Both the position numbers and the translations under genes were made by a program. The notes beneath the pieces were generated by a model that saw only the letters and a program-made list of their open reading frames with translations, had not been told where the DNA came from and searched no databases. A DNA stretch of 64,000 bases, taken from IMG/VR virus record IMGVR_UViG_3300042544_003937, positions 1-64,000 of that record, one strand, 5' to 3'. Numbering within the stretch: the stretch's first letter is position 1; each line of letters begins with the position of its first letter. Shown here one piece after another: positions 49,199-57,115 of this stretch. Origin of the DNA: a virus.

Positions 49199-50995
49199 AC
49201 AATTAACGCCGCAATAGCAATGTTACACTTCATTACTTTCAATAACGATAAAAACATTATGATTGTTGCGAACATTGCCGGAACTACAATTGAGATTATT
49301 GATAAAATAAAAGGTATTTATACACAGTTGCCATTTTTCTTGAAGACTGGTATAAAGAACTGGAATCAGCGTTCAATGATTTTTGAAAATGGATGTCGTG
49401 TCAAATCAGCCGCAAGAAGTAAGACACCAGCAATCGGTTTTACAATAGACTTTCTTTATCTTGACGAGTTTGCACACATTCCAAGTAATATCATAGAACC
49501 TTATTATACAGCAGTATTCCCAACCGTATCAGCAATCGAAAACTCGAAAATCATAATAACTTCTACTCCAAATGGTATGAATCTTTTCTATAAATTATTA
49601 ACAGATGCTGAAAGACCTGCTGGTGACCCACAAAAAAATAACTATAAAGCTATGAGAGTCTATTGGTATCAGGTTCCTGGTAGATTTGTTACTTACTTTA
49701 GGTTAAATGATCATAGAATGTGGGAATGTGGTCTTGATAAAGATGAAGTGTTTAAACAGGCTGTTGAAACATTTGGTGATAAAACGAAGGTTGAAATGAA
49801 ATACATACCAGATATAACGAAATGGGTTATATACGTCTATAATAATGCAGAATGTCCTGATACTCTTGTTAAAAGTTTTCAAGTTATAAAAGATGATAAG
49901 GAAATATCGATATTTTCATTAGCTGAAGTCACGACTTGGAAAGAAGAGGCGATAAAGGACATTGGTGGAGAAGACGCTTTTAATCAGGAATATGGTTTGA
50001 GATTTGTGAATGCGACAAGATCTTTGTTAAACGAAAGTTTGATTGAGAGATTGTTAACAAATAAGAAAAATTATGTTTGGAGAGATTTGGATCAATTCAA
50101 TAAGAGATTGAAATTCTCTTATACTGGTTTACAATGGATTGATGATGAAACAGTTTTTAATCCAGCATTGAGAGAAACATATAAGGGTGTTATGTCTATT
50201 GACATATCTGAAGGATTGGGTCAGGACTACTCAGTTATTAATATTTTCAAAATAAGTCCTAAATCAGATGATATTATAGAATTAAATAAAAAGAAATATA
50301 CAAATATTGCGGACTTTTTCTGTTTAGAACAAATAGCAATGTTTAGAAGTAATTTGGTTTCGGTTAAGCAGTTATCTGAATTGTTTTATGTTTTACTTTT
50401 TGAATATTTTAACTATGAGAATTTTAAAGTTGTTTTAGAGTTGAATAACTATGGAAATGAATTTTTAGCACATCTACCGAATACTTTTGAAGGGAATAAT
50501 AATTATGGATCTTCAGTTTTCTTCCGTTATAAACACAGAGCAGATTCTCCAGATGAAAAAATAGGGTTGAAAGTTGGTGAAAATAAGAATATTTTTGTTA
50601 AAGAATATCAGGATGCTATGCAGAATAATAGTTTTATTATTTCTAATGAAGAAAATGTAAAAGAGATAACTACTTTTGTTAAACATATCACATCTGCGGG
50701 AAACATTAGATATGCTTCGGATATTGGACATGATGATACGGTCATGACATTGGTAGATGGTTCAACTGTTTTTTCTAAACCATCTTATAGAGAGATGGTG
50801 GAGTTATATGCTGAACAAAATATACCTAGAGAAAAATTAAATTATTGGTATTCTATATTAAAAGAATTAGATTACACTGAAATTGTTGATTATTCAACAA
50901 TAATCAACATCAACAAACAAAGGAGACTGAGAGAACAATTGGAAAGTTCCAGAACAAAAGTTTATGGAAATAACGGAAATTGGTTTGGAAAATAA
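48749..50995 (+). CDS. 17: C-intein + terminase large subunit, C-terminal part
   Basis: A 748-aa product. Residues 1-150 are the C-intein; 151-748 are TerL from the Walker A Thr onward. After T151 the sequence follows T4 gp17: INAAIAMLHFITFNNDKN, Walker B FLYLDE (about 235-240), and the coupling motif TSTPNG (271-276). The nuclease domain has SIDISEGLGQDYS (about 483), VVLELNNYGNEF (about 561) and IGHDDTVM (about 660), carrying acidic residues of the RNase H-like headful nuclease. Trans-splicing with the first ORF would give a mature TerL of about 719 aa. A 76-bp spacer separates the two ORFs. Confidence 0.9.
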   Translation: MLKFFKNIIINFLYFLIRSIEKYEYRNFELDENDISKKILNQIGKLNVSVKSDSGWVNASDIYLTQPFSTWKIELENGLILECADIHIVFGENFEQIFCKDLKIGQLIQTKFGLCSVKKITEFSRKQSMFDLSIEHSDHRFYTNGILSHNTINAAIAMLHFITFNNDKNIMIVANIAGTTIEIIDKIKGIYTQLPFFLKTGIKNWNQRSMIFENGCRVKSAARSKTPAIGFTIDFLYLDEFAHIPSNIIEPYYTAVFPTVSAIENSKIIITSTPNGMNLFYKLLTDAERPAGDPQKNNYKAMRVYWYQVPGRFVTYFRLNDHRMWECGLDKDEVFKQAVETFGDKTKVEMKYIPDITKWVIYVYNNAECPDTLVKSFQVIKDDKEISIFSLAEVTTWKEEAIKDIGGEDAFNQEYGLRFVNATRSLLNESLIERLLTNKKNYVWRDLDQFNKRLKFSYTGLQWIDDETVFNPALRETYKGVMSIDISEGLGQDYSVINIFKISPKSDDIIELNKKKYTNIADFFCLEQIAMFRSNLVSVKQLSELFYVLLFEYFNYENFKVVLELNNYGNEFLAHLPNTFEGNNNYGSSVFFRYKHRADSPDEKIGLKVGENKNIFVKEYQDAMQNNSFIISNEENVKEITTFVKHITSAGNIRYASDIGHDDTVMTLVDGSTVFSKPSYREMVELYAEQNIPREKLNYWYSILKELDYTEIVDYSTIININKQRRLREQLESSRTKVYGNNGNWFGK

Positions 50996-51002
50996 ATATA
51001 TA
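50993..51002 (+). promoter_or_regulatory. late promoter predicted to give a leaderless mRNA
   Basis: TAAATATATA spanning the end of the terminase gene, ending 5 nt before the ATG at 51008. Same spacing as the boxes at 9411, 54051 and 63411. Confidence 0.5.
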
Positions 51003-51007
51003 GGATT

Positions 51008-51460
51008 ATGGAAATATTAACATTTAAAAAATTCAATGAGAGTTGGTGGAATGATATTAAAAATTTCTTTCGTCGAGGAGGATTATCAGAACCAAAAACA
51101 GAATATGCTAAAGAATTGAAAGAGTGTGGTTTGTCTCTACATCCTTCTTCAGATCAACAGAGTATGTCTGTAAAAAATAAAGATAGAGTAGTTGCTGAAA
51201 TAACTTTAAATAATGAAGTCCGTGGAAACTATCCGGTTTGGGATTTGTTGGTTTATTTTTATGAAAGTGAGTTACCTAAGGGAGACAAAAAATATAAACT
51301 TCCACAAGGGTTTCCGGGTCAACAAGAACAACCTTATGGAAGAGCAAAGGAAAGTTTTCCGTCTAATACGGATAATGCTTTGAAGGTTTTTTTAGATTGG
51401 TGGAAAAATAACACAAAATCGGGTAGAGCTAAAGATCCAAGATACAGAGTTAGATTCTAA
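51008..51460 (+). CDS. small protein with targeting-like N-terminus
   Basis: A 150-aa protein starting MEILTFKKFNESWW, fitting the recurring pattern with possible cut after FNE. Residues about 20-150 form a compact alpha/beta domain (KELKECGLSLHPSSDQQSMS, VWDLLVYFYESELP, NALKVFLDWWKN) ending basic (DPRYRVRF). No family is recognised. It is the first gene after terminase and overlaps the convergent ClpS gene by 4 bp. Possible head cargo. Confidence 0.6.
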   Translation: MEILTFKKFNESWWNDIKNFFRRGGLSEPKTEYAKELKECGLSLHPSSDQQSMSVKNKDRVVAEITLNNEVRGNYPVWDLLVYFYESELPKGDKKYKLPQGFPGQQEQPYGRAKESFPSNTDNALKVFLDWWKNNTKSGRAKDPRYRVRF

Positions 51461-51738
51461 GCTAATTCCATTGTGACTGTTAATCCTGCAGATTTTAGCT
51501 TATTGTATGCCTCTTGAACTTTTTCATGGCTTCCTCTTTTAACATCACATTTTCCTGTATAATGTACGATAAATGCACATTGTGAGGCTTGTTCGTGTTC
51601 GTGTTTACAATATTTCACAAGACAATCAATAACCCATTCAAATGTATTATATGTGTCGTTATGAAGAATAAGAACGTAAGGACTTGATATTTTCTCTTCT
51701 AATTGTGAAGAGACTTCTTCTTTATAGATTGTTGACAT
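51457..51738 (-). CDS. clpS: ClpS-like adaptor of the Clp protease
   Basis: A 93-aa ClpS. The core LILHNDTYNTFEWVIDCL (23-40) matches bacterial ClpS (V-N-D-D-Y-T-P-M-E-F-V-I-D-V-L): Asn27 and Asp28 are the N-degron ligands (E. coli N34, D35), and His59 in VHYTGK matches H66. Asp36 and Met40 of E. coli are Thr29 and Phe33 here, so specificity may be changed. The N-terminal tail (1-20), which in ClpS modulates ClpA/ClpC, is short and acidic. ClpS delivers N-end-rule substrates to ClpAP or ClpCP. A phage copy may redirect host proteolysis. It lies 2 bp after the HAD gene in an operon. Confidence 0.9.
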   Translation of the reverse strand: MSTIYKEEVSSQLEEKISSPYVLILHNDTYNTFEWVIDCLVKYCKHEHEQASQCAFIVHYTGKCDVKRGSHEKVQEAYNKLKSAGLTVTMELA

Positions 51739-51740
51739 AA

Positions 51741-52271
51741 TTAAAATATTTGTTTTTTAAGGTTTACATTATATATTTTTATTTTAATTGGTTGTTTTTC
51801 TGCCCATTCGCAGAATTTATCGAGATGTTCTTCTCTGTCATCATACATAATAAACTCATCAGAGTCTGGATTTTCTGAAATTATTTTTTCAAACAATTTA
51901 GTTTTGAAATTAAATGTTTCACCACCAGTATTCGTGAATAGATCGTCATATCCGAAAGCTTTTTGGGTTTCTCTTTTAGAGATATTATTAAATTCTAAAA
52001 CTTTTTTTACATCAGATTCTAATTTTTTTATTCTCCCGGTTGCGATAAAAACATAATTATCTTCTGAAGTTGATTTTTTAAATTCTTCAAGTACCCAAAG
52101 ATTTGGCTCTGGTTTATAGATATTTAGATCCAAGGATTCGGGGTGTGACCACCAACCTTTGTGTGGATATTTGTGACCAGTGATTTCTTGCCAGACTTTT
52201 TTTCCTTCTTCTTCGAGTGGTGTCATGATAAGTGTCCCATCGAAATCAAAACTTATTAATTTTTTTGACAT
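51741..52271 (-). CDS. HAD-family phosphatase
   Basis: A 176-aa HAD hydrolase. Motif I is SFDFDGTLI (Asp9 nucleophile, Asp11), motif II ATGR with Thr, motif III a Lys in KTKLFEKI, and motif IV YDDREEHLDKF. The lid is short, as in the RNA-repair or polynucleotide 3'-phosphatase-like HADs found in phages (the swiss-army-knife type); substrate is not deducible. It is upstream of ClpS, separated by 2 bp, so both are made together. Confidence 0.8.
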   Translation of the reverse strand: MSKKLISFDFDGTLIMTPLEEEGKKVWQEITGHKYPHKGWWSHPESLDLNIYKPEPNLWVLEEFKKSTSEDNYVFIATGRIKKLESDVKKVLEFNNISKRETQKAFGYDDLFTNTGGETFNFKTKLFEKIISENPDSDEFIMYDDREEHLDKFCEWAEKQPIKIKIYNVNLKKQIF

Positions 52272-52349
52272 AAAAGTTTATATTTATTTTCGAGTTGTCT
52301 TTATATAATAAAATATTTCGAAAATAAGTTCCCAAAAATCAAATTATTT

Positions 52350-52763
52350 ATGAAAATCGATATAAAAACAATAGTCATAATTTCACTCAGTTTATTAACA
52401 GTTCTTTTTGTTTATTTGTGGTGGAATGGTGGAAATGATTTCTTAGAAAAGGAAAATCGCAGATTAAACACAGAGATCAAGAAAATTCAAGAACAAAGAG
52501 ATTCATTACAAACTGAAAGAAAAATCCTTGAATCAGAATATAAAACTATACAAGAGAGAATAAGGGATAAAGAAAAATTTATTAACAGTTTAAGTCTATC
52601 TATTGAGCAGTATAGAATAAATCTAAAAAATACTCAGGAAGACTTAGATAGAGAAAGAAAGAAACTATCCGAAATAGATAAAGAAATAGAAAAACTAAAG
52701 AAATTTCCTTTTGAAAGAATAGGAGATCAATTATTCAATTCACTTAAAGACAAAATAAAATAA
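52350..52763 (+). CDS. membrane-anchored coiled-coil protein (inner spanin-like?)
   Basis: A 137-aa protein: short N-terminus, a single membrane helix (about 8-27, IVIISLSLLTVLFVYLWW), then a long Lys/Glu/Gln coiled coil (about 33-115). That is the layout of an inner-membrane spanin (Rz), but also of many virion or envelope proteins. The next gene starts 3 bp later and also has a coiled coil plus membrane segment, so the two probably act together. Confidence 0.6.
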   Translation: MKIDIKTIVIISLSLLTVLFVYLWWNGGNDFLEKENRRLNTEIKKIQEQRDSLQTERKILESEYKTIQERIRDKEKFINSLSLSIEQYRINLKNTQEDLDRERKKLSEIDKEIEKLKKFPFERIGDQLFNSLKDKIK

Positions 52764-52766
52764 ACT

Positions 52767-53291
52767 ATGAGAAAAATTATTTTAACACTTATCACCTCAT
52801 TATTATGGTTAGTGGCATTTTCACAAGACTCAACAAGCCGAGACTCACTTAAATTTCCAAGTTGGTTCGTCGTTGAAGGTGATACTATGGGTGTAATATT
52901 CAGTTTGAAACAAGCTCAAAAAATTGACAATGATTTAGAAATGAAGGCTCTTTTAGAAAAAAAGGGATATGCTTGTGACTCAACTCTTTCCAAATACATT
53001 AAATTGGTTGATGATAAAACAGCATTCATTTCATCATTAGATCTAAAGATAAAAAGTCTGGAAGATTTAGCAAAAGATAAGGATTTAGCAATAGACAATC
53101 TAAATGCAAGAATATCCAATTTGAATTTAGATATGATGTTTTCAAATCAGCAAATGATTAGAAAGGATAATATTATACAAAACAAAGATATTCAAATTAA
53201 TACTTTAAAAGTCCAAAGAGCTTGGGCGATTGGTGGTGGAATTAGCGCTCTTCTGGGTGGAATTTTAATAGGTGTTTTATTAATACCATAA
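52767..53291 (+). CDS. secreted coiled-coil protein with C-terminal membrane helix
   Basis: A 174-aa protein. Signal peptide MRKIILTLITSLLWLVAFSQ (cut likely before QD, with FSQ typical of Bacteroidota), a coiled coil (about 90-150), and a Gly-rich membrane helix at about 153-174. No lipobox Cys is present, so it is not a classic Rz1. With the previous gene it could form a two-protein complex spanning the periplasm, perhaps for lysis. Alternative: proteins that modify the host envelope. Confidence 0.6.
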   Translation: MRKIILTLITSLLWLVAFSQDSTSRDSLKFPSWFVVEGDTMGVIFSLKQAQKIDNDLEMKALLEKKGYACDSTLSKYIKLVDDKTAFISSLDLKIKSLEDLAKDKDLAIDNLNARISNLNLDMMFSNQQMIRKDNIIQNKDIQINTLKVQRAWAIGGGISALLGGILIGVLLIP

Positions 53292-53315
53292 AAAGTATAA
53301 AAAACGAGTTTAGAA

Positions 53316-53328
53316 TTAAATATATATA
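53316..53328 (+). promoter_or_regulatory. late-promoter-like box
   Basis: TTAAATATATATA, 28 nt before the ATG at 53357. Confidence 0.5.
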
Positions 53329-53356
53329 CTTATATAAAAAAAATTTTAACGATTAT

Positions 53357-54004
53357 ATGAAACACATTAGAAAATTCGAATCATTTCAGAATAAAATTAG
53401 AAGAGAACAAATTATCAAAGAATCAGTAATTGAAGTTGATGATCTTTACAAAGTGAGAACAACAGTTGATATTCCACAATCTCTTATCAATGCTTATGTC
53501 AAAAAAGTAAAAGAAGTGTCTGGTAAAAACTTGAGACAGTATTTCGGAGATGTTGATATCGCTGAAGAAATCGTAAAATATCTTACAGTCGCTGGTTTAG
53601 ATGTTGAAAAAATCCCAGGGAATGCTATCTTAGGTGGTCCTCAAGCACAACAACAAGCACAACAAGGTCAAACTCAACAAGGTCAGGCTCAGACTGGTCA
53701 GGAAGATGGTGACGACTACGAAGATGTTCAACAAGGACAAGGACAACAAGGTCAGGGTCAGCAAGGTCAACCTCAACAAAAGGCTCAACAAGGACAAGCT
53801 CAGCAAGGACAAGGTCAAGAAAAGGCTCAACAAGGACAGGCTCAACAAGGACAAGGTCAAGAAAAGGCTCAACAAGGACAAGCTCAGCAAGGACAAGGTC
53901 AAGAAAAGGCTCAACAAGGACAAGCTCAGCAAGGACAAGGTCAAGAAAAGGCTCAACAAGGTCAAGGTCAACAAGACGAAGAAGAATTACCTGAAGAAGA
54001 ATAA
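53357..54004 (+). CDS. Gln-rich repeat protein with targeting-like N-terminus
   Basis: A 215-aa protein. It starts MKHIRKFESFQNKI, the recurring pattern. Residues about 30-95 form a small helical/beta domain (VRTTVDIPQSLINAYVKKVK). From about 97 to 207 it is low-complexity Gln/Gly with a 14-residue unit KAQQGQAQQGQGQE repeated four times plus a partial copy, ending in EE-rich acid. The repeats are also tandem in DNA. A stalled or cargo-linker protein inside the head, or a flexible structural spacer, fits; nothing specific is known. Confidence 0.65.
   Translation: MKHIRKFESFQNKIRREQIIKESVIEVDDLYKVRTTVDIPQSLINAYVKKVKEVSGKNLRQYFGDVDIAEEIVKYLTVAGLDVEKIPGNAILGGPQAQQQAQQGQTQQGQAQTGQEDGDDYEDVQQGQGQQGQGQQGQPQQKAQQGQAQQGQGQEKAQQGQAQQGQGQEKAQQGQAQQGQGQEKAQQGQAQQGQGQEKAQQGQGQQDEEELPEEE
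53780..53979 (+). repeat. 42-bp coding tandem repeat, four full copies and part of a fifth
   Basis: Units start at 53780, 53822, 53864 and 53906, each 42 bp in frame (14 codons) with only a few synonymous differences, then a degenerate copy from 53948. Copy number may vary between isolates by slippage. Confidence 0.9.
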
Positions 54005-54011
54005 AAAAATC

Positions 54012-54041
54012 AAACCACTAATTAAATTAGTGGTTTTTTTG
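54012..54041 (+). terminator. Rho-independent terminator
   Basis: Stem AAACCACTAAT/ATTAGTGGTTT with T run after the repeat-protein gene. Confidence 0.85.
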
Positions 54042-54050
54042 TTTGTTGAT

Positions 54051-54061
54051 TTTAATATATA
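54051..54061 (+). promoter_or_regulatory. late promoter predicted to give a leaderless mRNA
   Basis: Exact TTTAATATATA ending 5 nt before ATG 54067. The box overlaps an earlier in-frame ATG at 54061, so the earlier start would be lost from this transcript. Confidence 0.6.
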
Positions 54062-54066
54062 TGAGT

Positions 54067-54696
54067 ATGAAATGGTTAAAATTATTTGAAGACTTCGAAG
54101 AAGTCAAAGGAGATAAGAAAATACTTATAATAATAGACGTGCAGAAAAGTTTTAGACAATACTTTACTGAAATGTATCTCTATAGACTTAAAAAATATTG
54201 TGAAGAATTTGATGAAGTATATCAAATTTTCGATAATCATGTGCATGGAAAAAATCCTGATTTAGACTATCTCTATGATGAAGAACCCGAATCACCTATA
54301 AGTGATGATGTCTATACTTTCCCGAATCAAGTTGAATTAATTGAAAAGCGTTACAACTATGACGTGGATGTTGATTTTTACAAAAATATTTTGAATAGAG
54401 AAACGTATAAATCAATGAAAGAAAAAGAGTCAAGTGGAGAATTAAAAAGAGGTGATCTTTTCTACACAAAAGAAGGAACAATTTTAGTTTTCATTGGAAA
54501 CAATCATCAATGGTTTCATTGTCCTAAGAAACTATATGAATTATTCAAAAAAATGAAAGGTCAAGAAATCAGAATGGTTGGTGGATCTGATCAAGAATGT
54601 TTTTTGGATGTTGAGATAGCTGCGTTATCTATGGGTGTCAAAGCTATAAGAGATTTCAGATATATTTGGTCGGCAACAAATTGTCCTATAAAATAA
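54067..54696 (+). CDS. isochorismatase-like hydrolase with targeting-like N-terminus
   Basis: A 209-aa protein. ATG 54067 (MKWLKLFEDFEE) is chosen from promoter spacing over ATG 54061. After the recurring head-targeting-like start, residues about 18-30 hold the cysteine-hydrolase opening LIIIDVQKSF with the Asp of the Asp-Lys-Cys triad. Near 170-185, RMVGGSDQECFLDVEIAALS follows the C-terminal family pattern (G-G-x-x-x-x-x-C-x-x-x-T/E-x-x-x-A-x-x-x-G), supplying the Cys. The Lys is not placed with confidence. This family includes nicotinamidases and isochorismatases; NAD-related chemistry would be attractive for a phage but is unproven. Confidence 0.6.
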   Translation: MKWLKLFEDFEEVKGDKKILIIIDVQKSFRQYFTEMYLYRLKKYCEEFDEVYQIFDNHVHGKNPDLDYLYDEEPESPISDDVYTFPNQVELIEKRYNYDVDVDFYKNILNRETYKSMKEKESSGELKRGDLFYTKEGTILVFIGNNHQWFHCPKKLYELFKKMKGQEIRMVGGSDQECFLDVEIAALSMGVKAIRDFRYIWSATNCPIK

Positions 54697-54698
54697 TT

Positions 54699-55085
54699 TT
54701 AGATGAAGTCTCCTATTTGTGCATAGACATCATATTCCCCAAACTTAATATTGATAAACATTATATCTTGAAAATTGGCTGGGTCTTGAGCAAACACCAC
54801 ATTAATTGTGTAGGTTGATTGTTCCAATTCTGGTATAAAAAGTGAAATTTGTTCTTGAACCACTCTTTTTACAAATGTATCAGATACTTTTGTTTCGTAG
54901 AGTAATTCTAATAGATTTGCTCCCAAATCAGGTTGTCCTAAAACGTCACCTTTAATTGTGAAAAGAACCATCTCGAGTTTCTGAATTATAACAGAAACAA
55001 CTTCATCTTCTACTATTTCATTTGTTGTGTATTTTGGATGTCCTTGATAAAGTATATAAAAATCAGTAAAATCAGGAGCTGGCAT
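54699..55085 (-). CDS. 25: baseplate wedge protein gp25
   Basis: A 128-aa member of the GPW/gp25 family. The core ILxTxKGDVLGQPDLGANLLELLYE (about 40-65, here LFTIKGDVLGQPDLGANLLE) and the following R-V-V-Q-E-Q-I-S-L-F-I-P-E-L strand match T4 gp25 in order and size (132 aa). It is the sheath-initiating wedge subunit, joining the baseplate to the first sheath ring. Its promoter (55103-55113) lies 17 nt upstream. Confidence 0.85.
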   Translation of the reverse strand: MPAPDFTDFYILYQGHPKYTTNEIVEDEVVSVIIQKLEMVLFTIKGDVLGQPDLGANLLELLYETKVSDTFVKRVVQEQISLFIPELEQSTYTINVVFAQDPANFQDIMFINIKFGEYDVYAQIGDFI

Positions 55086-55102
55086 TTTAATATTTTTTTA
55101 TT

Positions 55103-55113
55103 TATATATTAAA
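55103..55113 (-). promoter_or_regulatory. late promoter of gp25
   Basis: Minus-strand TTTAATATATA, 17 nt before the ATG at 55085. Confidence 0.6.
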
Positions 55114-55126
55114 ATTTATATTCTTT

Positions 55127-56107
55127 TTAAAAAAGTTCTCTGATTTTACCAATTACTGTTATACCAACAATTATCGGATCAATACTTGATTCTAACAGTT
55201 TAGAATTTTCGGTAATAATATATGAAACTTTAAATAATTTTTCTATATTCTCTTTCTTCTCTTCAAACGACCAATTTATAAAATCTCTTCCGAAAAGTGA
55301 AATCATCACATCTATTTTTTCTGCTCCAAAATTATTCATCAAAAAGTGATATATGTCCTCAAATGTTTTTGATTTGTCGTAAACTAAATTATAAAGATCT
55401 AATTTCAACTTAAGATCGGTGGACTTTGTTGATGTATTCGATGATCCCGTGTGTTTGAAATATTCCAGTTCAATCAAAATTGAACGAAAATCTGGAAATT
55501 TCTTATTGACTAAGTTTATAACAGAATCTTTAGAAATCTCAAATTTTTCTGAAGGAGCAATCTGTTTAATTATTTTTTTAGCAATTTCATTTTTTAGAAA
55601 TTTTTCTTCTTCTAAATTTTGACAGTCAAAATTAACTTCAGCCAATCTCGATCTTATTCCAAGTGAAACTTTATTTATGTGGTTAGTGGTAAATATAAAT
55701 CTAACATTTTTAGCTGAAAATTCTTCTATATAAGCTTTTAAAGCATCTTGGTATTGAGTTGATGTTCTATCAAACTCATCGAGAAATACATATTTAATCG
55801 CATCTTTTGACAAATCTTCCGATTCTAAATCAAATCCCATATAAACTTTTGAACAAAAGTCATCAATTTTAGAACGAAGTGTTTCAATAGAAGTATAAAA
55901 AGAGCTGTTCAATTCTAAAAAAGGAGAAGTTTTAGAATATTTCCCAATCAATATTCTAGCTAATGTAGTCTTTCCAGTTCCAAAATGACCATAAAGTAAA
56001 ACATTTTGAGTGAGTCCATTTTTGAAAATTTCTCTTATACGAGGAATTAGAATAACATCATCTAATGTTTTTGGACGCCATTTCTCTGATAGTAGTAATT
56101 GTTTCAT
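55127..56107 (-). CDS. 44: sliding clamp loader large subunit gp44
   Basis: A 326-aa AAA+ clamp loader (T4 gp44 is 319 aa). Motifs: EKWRPKTLDDVILIPRI (RFC box, 8-24), Walker A GHFGTGKTTL (39-48), Walker B VFLDEFDR (about 108-115), sensor 1 IFTTNHINK, and the S-R-L arginine finger (IRSRLAEVNFD). It loads the sliding clamp gp45, which also activates gp55-dependent late transcription. The small loader subunit gp62 is not in this window. It is the only replication gene in the block, upstream of and co-directional with gp25 (41 bp gap). Confidence 0.9.
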   Translation of the reverse strand: MKQLLLSEKWRPKTLDDVILIPRIREIFKNGLTQNVLLYGHFGTGKTTLARILIGKYSKTSPFLELNSSFYTSIETLRSKIDDFCSKVYMGFDLESEDLSKDAIKYVFLDEFDRTSTQYQDALKAYIEEFSAKNVRFIFTTNHINKVSLGIRSRLAEVNFDCQNLEEEKFLKNEIAKKIIKQIAPSEKFEISKDSVINLVNKKFPDFRSILIELEYFKHTGSSNTSTKSTDLKLKLDLYNLVYDKSKTFEDIYHFLMNNFGAEKIDVMISLFGRDFINWSFEEKKENIEKLFKVSYIITENSKLLESSIDPIIVGITVIGKIRELF

Positions 56108-56174
56108 AGATATTTTATTAAAGTTTATTTCTTATGTTTCTATATCCAAAAAGTTTTTGACGGAAGGAATAAAA

Positions 56175-56185
56175 TTCAATATATA
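56175..56185 (+). promoter_or_regulatory. late-promoter-like box
   Basis: TTCAATATATA, one mismatch from the consensus, 19 nt before the ATG at 56205. Confidence 0.5.
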
Positions 56186-56204
56186 AGAAAAATGTTTTTA
56201 TTGA

Positions 56205-57077
56205 ATGATTGGAGAAAGGTTTAATTACGAAGATTGTTTTTATAGGGATCTAACCGTTTGTGTGTTAGATACATTAGAGGGCGAAATTCGTTGGACAAAT
56301 AGATTTTCATCTGGTGATAGAGAAGTAAATGTTCCTTTCTATTATTCTATGACTGGAGATGAAAGATTCCTTTTAGACTCATTTAATGATGATATAGTTT
56401 CTAACAATAGATTTGTTGACGTAAATACTGATATAATTCCAAGAGGACATTTAACCCTAACTGGCTTTGATATACGTTCAGATGAATTTGCAAATCCAAA
56501 TGTTTGGTTGAAAATGGTTGTTGAAAATAAAGAAGAAATCAGAAAAATTTTAACAAAGATTAGAGCGATTCCAGTTTCGGCAAAATATGACCTAAGTATC
56601 TTATTGACTTCTGAAATTGATGTATTCAAATGTAGTCAAGCAATTATGGATACTCTCTGGTTGTATAGATTTATGTATTTCGAGTATAATTTCATGAATA
56701 TTGATGCTGTTATATTGATGCCGGATTCCAATCAAATAGAAATATCAAGAGAAAAAAGTTTATCTTCTGAGAATACAATAAAATTGACTCTTTCTTTTGA
56801 AGTTCAAACTTATTATCCAGCTTTTAGAAAGCCGAAATTTAATTTTGATAGTGATACGTTAAATGGGGTTAGCACACAAAATACTCAAAATGGACAAGAT
56901 GGAACTGGAACAACTTGGCAAAATGCTAACAATGCTTATTCAAACCAATTTGTTTTTAATCCTTTGAATAGTGATGTGTTAGTTTTTCCAAAGAAGACAA
57001 AATGGTATAACAACCTAATTCAAAGTAGAGAAAGGAACGGAAACTCAGGTAATAATAGTGACCCGAGTCGACTTTAA
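56205..57077 (+). CDS. 15: tail sheath terminator/stabiliser, gp15-like
   Basis: A 290-aa protein resembling T4 gp15 (272 aa): REVNVPFYYSMTGDERFLLD near the start; IIPRGHLTLTGFDIRSDEF (about 82-100); KYDLSILLTSEIDVFKCSQA (about 130-150), parallel to the YELSIFTRYEDDMFQ segment of gp15; a following LWLYRFMYFEYNF; and KLTLSFEVQTYYPAF (about 198-212). The C-terminal 70 residues are disordered Asn/Gly. gp15 caps the sheath and tube and joins them to the neck. Confidence 0.75.
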   Translation: MIGERFNYEDCFYRDLTVCVLDTLEGEIRWTNRFSSGDREVNVPFYYSMTGDERFLLDSFNDDIVSNNRFVDVNTDIIPRGHLTLTGFDIRSDEFANPNVWLKMVVENKEEIRKILTKIRAIPVSAKYDLSILLTSEIDVFKCSQAIMDTLWLYRFMYFEYNFMNIDAVILMPDSNQIEISREKSLSSENTIKLTLSFEVQTYYPAFRKPKFNFDSDTLNGVSTQNTQNGQDGTGTTWQNANNAYSNQFVFNPLNSDVLVFPKKTKWYNNLIQSRERNGNSGNNSDPSRL

Positions 57078-57115
57078 AGAATTAATAAAAAAAGTGAAAA
57101 AAATGACTTTTTTTA

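Noticed and set aside
53780-53979. Tandem repeats as a possible CRISPR array
   Set aside because: Units are contiguous without spacers and lie inside an open reading frame in phase.
53630-54089. Long antisense and alternate-frame ORFs over the Gln-rich repeats
   Set aside because: They are shadows of the 42-bp tandem repeat, with biased composition (Leu/Ser or Lys/Asn repeats) and no start context; the frame at 53357 has a promoter, a proper N-terminal domain and a terminator.
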